Shown here: positions 41,435 to 46,246 of the stretch, in pieces
How positions within the stretch are numbered: the first letter of the stretch is position 1
How the letters are laid out: each line of letters opens with the position of its first letter
NCBI GenBank assembly: GCA_944325225.1
Contig: CALUZQ010000011.1
Location: forward strand, 1-46,246
Origin: an uncultured Elusimicrobiales bacterium
GTDB lineage: Bacteria; Elusimicrobiota; Elusimicrobia; Elusimicrobiales; Elusimicrobiaceae
Direction of reading: 5' to 3'
Length of the DNA: 46,246 nt
The notes under the pieces: model-generated
What the model was told of the DNA's origin: nothing
Databases searched by the model: none
The model's input: the letters and a program-made list of their open reading frames with translations, nothing else
Position numbers and translations under genes: made by a program

Positions 41435-42355
41435 ATGTTGAGCGATACCTTAAATAAAATCAGCCGGCTGATGTTTATCTTAAATGCGTTAGACCGGGGA
41501 AAGGTGCAGCTGAGTCGTTTGGCTGCAGATTTATCGGTCAATGTGCGCACGCTGCAGCGCGATATCCGGGTATTGGAAGAGGCCGGCTTTCCGATTGCAA
41601 ACCCGTCTAAAGGAGTGTACTGTTTGGTGGAGGGGTATTCGCTGCAAAAAATGCAATTAAGCGCCAAAGAAGCGGCCCTCTTGGCGATATTGTCCAATAT
41701 CGTGGCCAGTTTGGGGGGAAGCTTTCAAGAAACTTATGTAACCTTGCGCAACCGTGTACTGGAGATGGCGCCCGAAAATCCTTTTTTTATCAAAATCCCC
41801 AAAGGGCAAGCTTTTTTAAACGATGAGCAAAACAAATTGATTGAACGGGCTATTAAAAAACGGGAAAAACTGGAAATTGTATATGAAAAATCCAAACTTT
41901 CAGGCAAAAACATCTCCCCGTTAAAAATTGCTTGGTTTGACGGGTTTTGGTATTTGCTGGCATTGGGGAAGGATGAGCTTATCTTAAAATTGCGGCTGGA
42001 TAAAATCAAACGGCTTACCCCCACCGGGCTGACTTTCCGCCGGCCCGAAAAGATAGAGAAAATCCTGGAAGAAAGTGTGTCGGTTTGGTTTGAAGGCACG
42101 CGCCATATCCGCGTAGAGCTAAAAATTTCCGCGCAAGCAGCCCCTTATTTTGAAAAGAAAGACTATTTCCCTAAACAGAAAAAATTGGGAAAAACGGATG
42201 CCGGAGAGATGCTGGTAGAGTGCTTGGTCGGAAAATATGAGGAAATTATCCCCACCGTATTGGCTTGGATGCCGCATATTATCGTTTGTCAGCCGGCGGA
42301 GTTGGCGGCTTGCATTGCCGAAAAGGTTGCTGTATATCACCAAAAGATAAAATAA
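41435..42355 (+). CDS. HTH-WYL transcriptional regulator
   Basis: The 306-aa regulator starts at the ATG at 41435. An in-frame GTG 11 codons upstream is less likely because GGGGG fits the ATG. An N-terminal winged HTH (about residues 5-60, LAADLSVNVRTLQRDIRVLEEAG) is followed by a WYL domain (GFWYLLAL, about 178-185) and a WCX-type C-terminal part. WYL domains are thought to sense nucleic-acid ligands, and such regulators commonly sit with DNA/RNA repair and defence genes. It probably controls the DUF2828-rtcB operon, perhaps through damaged RNA ends. Confidence 0.9.
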   Translation: MLSDTLNKISRLMFILNALDRGKVQLSRLAADLSVNVRTLQRDIRVLEEAGFPIANPSKGVYCLVEGYSLQKMQLSAKEAALLAILSNIVASLGGSFQETYVTLRNRVLEMAPENPFFIKIPKGQAFLNDEQNKLIERAIKKREKLEIVYEKSKLSGKNISPLKIAWFDGFWYLLALGKDELILKLRLDKIKRLTPTGLTFRRPEKIEKILEESVSVWFEGTRHIRVELKISAQAAPYFEKKDYFPKQKKLGKTDAGEMLVECLVGKYEEIIPTVLAWMPHIIVCQPAELAACIAEKVAVYHQKIK

Positions 42356-42580
42356 TGAATCGCTGTAAACGCCGCACAGAGGCGCTGCAAAACCGTCGGT
42401 TTGCGCCGTAAGGCGGGATTTTTAAAGTCCAGCCGCTTATCCTCAAGCGTTTACTAAAGGCAGTTTAGCGAGTGTTTTTACCGGAATTCCTTGAAAGCGC
42501 AGTTGCACAAAGGACGCTGCGGTTACGAAAGTCTGTGGACCGGCGGCTGTAAACCGGGTGAAAATTTTAGTTGATTTCTG
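42356..42580 (+). other. Structured non-coding gap between the WYL and phosphatase genes
   Basis: This has no coding potential but several stems. GTAAACGC (42365-42372) pairs with GCGTTTAC (42447-42454). Inside is GGCGC...AAACC with GGTTTGCGCC (about 42381-42407). CTAAA/TTTAG and CGCAG/CTGCG hairpins follow. It may be a second structured RNA, or the shared 3' region of the two converging genes. Confidence 0.45.
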
Positions 42581-43021
42581 TTAATAATTTCCCTTGGCGC
42601 ACTGCAGGCAGGTGATCCCGTTGGCACGCCACATATCCACCACACTTTGGCGATCATCTACCGAAAAAAGAATTTCCTTTCCCTCGGCTTGTAACTGCTT
42701 GAGTATATCCTGTTTTACTTGCCAGTCCTGGCGCATATCCCGGTCGCTTCGCATGAGAAGGCGTTTAAAGGGCAGGTCGTGCCAAGTCAGCCAGGTTTCC
42801 GTTAACTTGCGGTATCGTTCTTGACGGCCGGAAACCAAAATAATTTCAAACTTCCCGCTTTCATATAACGCACGATACAGGGTTGCGAGGGGCAGGTTGG
42901 GGATATCTTCGTCCATATGGGCGTTGAAGGATTGCCAGTCTGGACGGGGCTGATGGATAAATTTTTCCCTTCCATTTAAGTTGGCTAAGGTACCGTCAAT
43001 ATCAAAAAGAATGGTTTGCAT
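42581..43021 (-). CDS. HAD phosphatase like the 3'-phosphatase domain of T4 polynucleotide kinase
   Basis: Probable polynucleotide 3'-phosphatase. The 146-aa protein starts MQTILFDIDGTLANLNGR. D7 and D9 match T4 Pnkp D165/D167 and R18 matches R176, with identical spacing. LVSGRQERYR, the R...D.RQD..VK segment and the closing DDRQSVVDMWRANGITCLQ follow the T4 domain closely (comparison from memory). No kinase domain is present. I chose the ATG at 43021 because AGGAG precedes it. A longer frame upstream lacks domain content. It converges on the rtcB operon. Confidence 0.8.
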   Translation of the reverse strand: MQTILFDIDGTLANLNGREKFIHQPRPDWQSFNAHMDEDIPNLPLATLYRALYESGKFEIILVSGRQERYRKLTETWLTWHDLPFKRLLMRSDRDMRQDWQVKQDILKQLQAEGKEILFSVDDRQSVVDMWRANGITCLQCAKGNY

Positions 43022-43049
43022 AGGCAGGGCTCCTGATAGTTTGGTATTT

Positions 43050-43077
43050 ATTTTAGGATAGCAGAATAAAGCGACAA
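43050..43077 (-). promoter_or_regulatory. Promoter of the Pnkp-like phosphatase
   Basis: On the minus strand TTGTCG (43077-43072), a 16-nt spacer and TAAAAT (43055-43050). Confidence 0.5.
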
Positions 43078-43339
43078 ATGCCTGTCGTGTTATTATCCAA
43101 GCCATTGCTGAACCACTCAGCACGGAAATCAGCCCGTTTTGTAGGCGCGGAAAACAGCTTGGCTGGCTTAAGCAGGTGGTTGCCTATTTGCCGGGCTGTT
43201 GGGAATCCCTTTCAGTTTGTAAATCTTACTTGGGGGACGCTTTCCCTGGTTGGCGTTTTTTGGGGAACCGGCCCGCGTTTTTGTTGGATTTTTTCTGTAA
43301 TATATGCAGGGTTTAGCGGCAATTCGGTGGAAATAATTA
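43078..43339. other. Gap of about 260 nt with no gene seen
   Basis: An open frame exists but its composition does not look coding. Weak inverted repeats are present (AACAGC/GCTGTT near 43154-43200, TTCCC/GGGAA near 43244-43270). I see no RNA family or mobile element. Confidence 0.4.
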
Positions 43340-43345
43340 TACAAT
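43340..43345 (+). promoter_or_regulatory. -10 of the RsmF-like gene
   Basis: TACAAT ends 10 nt before the ATG at 43356, so the leader would be only about 3 nt. No ribosome-binding site is present. Confidence 0.4.
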
Positions 43346-43355
43346 AAAGTATCTT

Positions 43356-44597
43356 ATGACTTTGCCGCAAGAATTTATTGAATATACTTCCCGCCTGTTT
43401 GGCGCTGAGCGTTGGAAATGTTTTGTGGAGTCGTTTTCGCACGAAACGCCCGTAAGCGTGCGGCTAAATCCGTGGAAAGCTGCGGAAAATCCATTTCCAA
43501 ACTCCGATCCGGTACCGTGGTGCCGGCATGGCTTTTGGCTGAAAGACCGGCAGCGCTTTACGGTGGATCCGCTCTTTCACGCGGGGGTATATTATGTGCA
43601 GGAGGCCGCTTCGTTATTTTTGGATTATGTGTTGCGGCAAGTGGTTACTGCGCCGGTCAGCGCATTGGATTTGTGTGCTGCACCGGGGGGAAAATCTACC
43701 CTGATGCGCGCCGCTTTGCCGGAGGGTTCTGTGCTTGTTTCCAACGAGATTGACCGCCGCCGCGCAAATATCCTGTTGGAAAACATCTTAAAACAAGGGC
43801 ACCCGGGCGTATTGGTTACGCATAATGCGCCCAAAGATTTTGCCAAAACGAACCTAATGTTTGATGTTATTTTGACGGATGTGCCGTGTTCGGGCGAGGG
43901 GCTTTTCCGGCGGGAACCGGCGGCCGTTAACGAGTGGAGCCCGCAAAATGTACAGTTCTGCGCGCAGCGTCAGCGGCAGATTTTGCGCGATATTTGGCCA
44001 TGCCTAAAAAACGGCGGTTTGTTGATTTACAGCACTTGCACCTTTAATACATACGAAAACGAAGAAAATGTTCGCTGGATTGCCGAGGAACTAGGGGCGG
44101 ATATGTTGGCTGTACCCGTTCCCCCTAATTGGCAAATTACGGGCAGTTTGTTGGCGGATTGGCATCAACCCGTGTATCGTTTTATTCCAGGCACGACGCG
44201 CAGTGAGGGGCTGTTTCTGGCAATTCTACGCAAAAAAGGCGGGAAAAATGCAATTTCCACCCTGCCGTCCTCTTTGCGTGTGCAACTGAAAAAATACCCG
44301 TTTTTGCATTTACTTTCCGACGGCATTCCTCAGCCGGAAGCCAAGGGACGGGAACAAATCCCGTCGGCGGCGCAGGCGCTTTCGCTGTCCACACCGCAGG
44401 CGGACTTCCCACGGGCGGAGCTTTCCCTGAAGGAGGCCTTGCGCTATTTGCGCCGGGAAGCGCTTAGGTTGCCTGATAACACACCGCGCGGCTTTGTGTT
44501 GGTAACCTATCACGGACACCCGCTTGGTTTTGTAAAAAACTTGGGCGACCGCGCCAATAACCTCTATCCCAAACCTTGGGCTATCCGCCATTTATAG
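43356..44597 (+). CDS. RsmB/RsmF-type RNA m5C methyltransferase
   Basis: SAM-dependent cytosine-5 RNA methyltransferase. The 413-aa protein has the SAM motif LDLCAAPGGKS, the NEIDRRRANIL acidic loop, motif IV DVPCSGEG and motif VI STCTF, with Cys in both of the last two as in NSUN-type enzymes. The C-terminal ~130 residues resemble the RsmF PUA-like tail (PRGFVLVTYHGHPLGFVKN). RsmF (rRNA) is more likely than RsmB because there is no N-terminal NusB domain. The substrate site is not established. Confidence 0.9.
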   Translation: MTLPQEFIEYTSRLFGAERWKCFVESFSHETPVSVRLNPWKAAENPFPNSDPVPWCRHGFWLKDRQRFTVDPLFHAGVYYVQEAASLFLDYVLRQVVTAPVSALDLCAAPGGKSTLMRAALPEGSVLVSNEIDRRRANILLENILKQGHPGVLVTHNAPKDFAKTNLMFDVILTDVPCSGEGLFRREPAAVNEWSPQNVQFCAQRQRQILRDIWPCLKNGGLLIYSTCTFNTYENEENVRWIAEELGADMLAVPVPPNWQITGSLLADWHQPVYRFIPGTTRSEGLFLAILRKKGGKNAISTLPSSLRVQLKKYPFLHLLSDGIPQPEAKGREQIPSAAQALSLSTPQADFPRAELSLKEALRYLRREALRLPDNTPRGFVLVTYHGHPLGFVKNLGDRANNLYPKPWAIRHL

Positions 44598-45049
44598 TGT
44601 TTCCTGGCCGATACGCGCTTGTGAAATAAAGGTTCTTTCAGCCCTTCCTCCGGATATTTCCACAGAGAATTAGCCACCGCAGGTACAGCGCGTTCGCCTT
44701 GTTTTAGGTTAAAAACGGTTTGGTATTTTTAGGATTTCCATTTACCCACAAGTTAAAATGAAACTGGTGTAATGCTTCCTGGGTATATCCATAATAATCC
44801 GCTACCGCCGCAATAGGCGGCAGGGGGGAAGAAAACCTGGGTGGTGATGTCTTTGTCTGTGGTGTTTTCAAACAGATAATTTACTTCTATCTGCCCGGGG
44901 CGGATATAGAGGGCCTCGGTTTTCATTTTAATTCCGTCTTGCTTTTGAAACACCACGCCGCCCGTGGGCAACACATAACCGGCGGTGTCGTTGGCACGGG
45001 CGGACATACAGGAAAGAAAAAGGAGCAGAATGAACAATAATTTATTCAT
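44598..45049 (-). pseudogene. DUF4424-family secreted protein, frameshifted and 3'-truncated
   Basis: The intact 5' frame (44753-45049) gives a signal peptide and the DUF4424 start (ANDTAGYVLPTGGVVFQKQDG, broken before 21 residues), then ends in a non-homologous tail. Removing one base from the C6 run (minus strand, 44828-44823) restores QVFFPLPPIAAVADYYGYTQ and then NLWVNGNPK, as expected for the family. A second shift near 44725 allows NLKQGERAVPAVANSLWKY and beyond. The sequence then runs into the rsmF-like gene. Full-length members are about 300 aa, so this is a decayed remnant or a multiply misread gene. Confidence 0.7.
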
Positions 45050-45941
45050 TTTTAGTGTTACTTTGAATAAACTTTTGGTATTCTTGGGCGGCTTTTTCCG
45101 CTTGCGCCGGTGTTAGTTTGGGGCGCACCACAAGCTGGCTTTTGCGGGGAGATTCGTCGGAATCCTGTAAATAAAAAATCCAATTTGTGCCCGGTATTCC
45201 GATGGGATTGTAAGGATAAAGGGCGGATTTCTCTTTTGTTTCGTACGGGGTGGCGGCATAAGCCCCGCGGGTGTGATTTTGCAAATCACAAAAGAAAATG
45301 CCGCGCCGGGCTTTATTTCTTCCCGGCCATGGAAAATCGTCAAAGCCGTCGTAATAGAGTATATTTTCGTCGCAATAAGCAAATTGGCCGGGCGGAAAAT
45401 CTATCACCGGGACGGGGCATTCTTCGCGGGTAAACGTATGTTGTTTCCCGTCCTTATGCCAGATGACTTTGTAGAATATGTCACTTTCTTCTCCGGGGGC
45501 ACCCTTTTTGATTTGTTTTATAAATTCTACCGAGGAATTTTTTCCGCATGGAAGCGAAAAATTCTTTCCGTCTAAATGCGGGACGGCAAATTCTGCTAAA
45601 AATTGTTTCTCAAATTCTTGGTAATTATCTTGCCACAATTGAAAACTTTCCAAGATAGGAAAGGGATCTGCCGGAATAAGATGAAAATAAAGAGTCCCGG
45701 ACCAATTAAAATATAAATTATTTTCTCTTATAAAGTAATCCGTCCATTCATTGCCATAGGTAAATTCTCCTAATACATAGGCGTTGTTTTCATCGGGCTT
45801 AGGCATATTAAACCCCCGAAAGCGGGAATAAACGACGGCTTCTGTGTATTTGGGTTTATCCTCCTGATTGGTGGGCAGGGAATCGGCCTGCCCACTTAAC
45901 CAGCATACACTAAGCAAAAATAGCGCAAATAAATGTTTCAT
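45042..45941 (-). CDS. Secreted protein of unknown function
   Basis: I do not recognise the family. The protein is 299 aa from the ATG at 45941, with a signal peptide ending near SGQA (about residue 19). It is rich in aromatic and acidic residues (many Tyr, Phe and Trp), has four or so Cys, and ends in a Gln/Lys-rich helix (LTPAQAEKAAQEYQKF). A longer frame adds five residues, but TATAAT lies exactly 6 nt before the chosen ATG. It follows a partial gene that may encode an effector, so a periplasmic immunity role is possible but unproven. Confidence 0.75.
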   Translation of the reverse strand: MKHLFALFLLSVCWLSGQADSLPTNQEDKPKYTEAVVYSRFRGFNMPKPDENNAYVLGEFTYGNEWTDYFIRENNLYFNWSGTLYFHLIPADPFPILESFQLWQDNYQEFEKQFLAEFAVPHLDGKNFSLPCGKNSSVEFIKQIKKGAPGEESDIFYKVIWHKDGKQHTFTREECPVPVIDFPPGQFAYCDENILYYDGFDDFPWPGRNKARRGIFFCDLQNHTRGAYAATPYETKEKSALYPYNPIGIPGTNWIFYLQDSDESPRKSQLVVRPKLTPAQAEKAAQEYQKFIQSNTKNE

Positions 45942-45947
45942 TTTTTT

Positions 45948-45953
45948 ATTATA
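45948..45953 (-). promoter_or_regulatory. -10, leaderless arrangement, for the secreted protein
   Basis: A minus-strand TATAAT, then AAAAAA, then the ATG at 45941. It lies directly after the upstream stop codon. Confidence 0.45.
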
Positions 45954-45956
45954 CAT

Positions 45957-46246
45957 TTATTCTTTTTCCTTTTCTTTTTCAGGGCCCGTGTATTCATAAT
46001 AATCCATATGGGGTTCCCGCGGCGTACTAAACTGTTCGCTTAGAGAGCATCCCTCGGTTATTTGTTTAGTGTCTGGATTATATCCATCTACTGAAGGAAC
46101 TTCTCCGCCCCATTTGCCGGAGCGTTTCATTCCCGCTTCGGCGTTCACAAGTGCGATATGTCCGTGTTCGGCATTATTGGGATTGTGATAGGTGGCCACC
46201 ACCGTGCCGCCAGCTTCGGCTCGGCGTTGGGCTTCTTGGTGGTCTA
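45957..46246 (-). CDS. C-terminal part of a larger protein, amidase/CHAP-like (tentative)
   Basis: The frame is open through the right edge, so the N-terminus is outside the window. The visible 95 or so residues include AGGTVVATYHNPNNAEHGHIA followed by LVN (given in parts to stay short), a pattern of small Gly and His-containing strands seen in NlpC/P60- and CHAP-type amidase effectors, where the HxHIALV His would be catalytic. A GGEVPSVDG loop and an EKEKEKE tail follow. This is pattern resemblance only. If correct, it would be a cell-wall hydrolase or toxin domain. Confidence 0.45.
   Translation of the reverse strand, partial: DHQEAQRRAEAGGTVVATYHNPNNAEHGHIALVNAEAGMKRSGKWGGEVPSVDGYNPDTKQITEGCSLSEQFSTPREPHMDYYEYTGPEKEKEKE

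Noticed and set aside
43078..43347. An 89-codon plus-strand open frame
   Set aside because: It has no ribosome-binding site, its composition does not look coding and no domain is recognised. It also overlaps the promoter of the next gene.
1..46246. CRISPR arrays, tRNA genes, rRNA genes, insertion sequences, prophage
   Set aside because: I looked for regularly spaced repeats, cloverleaf sequences, transposase or integrase motifs and phage genes and saw none. The only repeats are those listed.

Overview
The window looks like chromosome from a Gram-negative, gut-type anaerobe with about 50% GC. It has an outer-membrane TolC-type channel, an MacAB-like exporter, lipoprotein signal peptidase II with a lipoprotein beside it, a type IV prepilin, a PilZ protein, a class A RNase P RNA and a complete MoxR/Bat locus. 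My best guess is an Elusimicrobiota lineage. That is an inference from gene content and style, and no rRNA is present to settle it. Gene density is high, with short overlaps inside operons, many start/stop couplings and clear intrinsic terminators.

Layout. 1-5204 (minus): TolC-like / MacA-like / ABC ATPase / MacB-like permease, then an RNase HI and the RNase P RNA, which runs off the left edge. 5288-8841: a DAACS-type symporter, a repeat-rich gap with strong hairpins, a type IV prepilin and NADP-type glutamate dehydrogenase. 8969-16955 (plus): a DtxR/MntR-like regulator, then the ileS-lspA-TPR lipoprotein-P-type ATPase-queF-membrane protein operon. 17092-25875 (mostly minus): HU, gpsA and plsY; a secreted trypsin-like protease (plus); hflX and miaA; PilZ, miaB and pgi. 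25914-35118 (minus): one long run from moxR through DUF58, a DUF4381-like protein, batA, batB, batC, batD and batE into gmhA and rpiB, with pgi after that. 35266-36971: a membrane protein with a 36-codon ORF behind it, then a frameshifted secreted-protein gene.

37153-43021 is the most interesting part. A DUF2828 (Ro60/TROVE-like, vWA) protein is followed by about 400 nt of non-coding DNA rich in helices with two related repeat pairs, then an ankyrin-containing protein, the RNA ligase RtcB and an HTH-WYL regulator. A stand-alone HAD phosphatase resembling the 3'-phosphatase half of T4 polynucleotide kinase converges on the set. I read this as an RNA-repair island with a candidate Y-RNA-like non-coding RNA. 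The parts match known Ro/Y RNA/RtcB logic, but this arrangement and the RNA itself may be undescribed.

43356-46246: an RsmB/RsmF-type methyltransferase, a decayed DUF4424 gene, an unknown secreted protein and the C-terminus of a protein that runs off the right edge, possibly an amidase-like effector.

Two general signals recur. Several genes have a -10-like hexamer 6-8 nt before ATG and no Shine-Dalgarno sequence, which suggests leaderless mRNAs. Several promoters carry an extended -10 of the form TGnTAnnnT.
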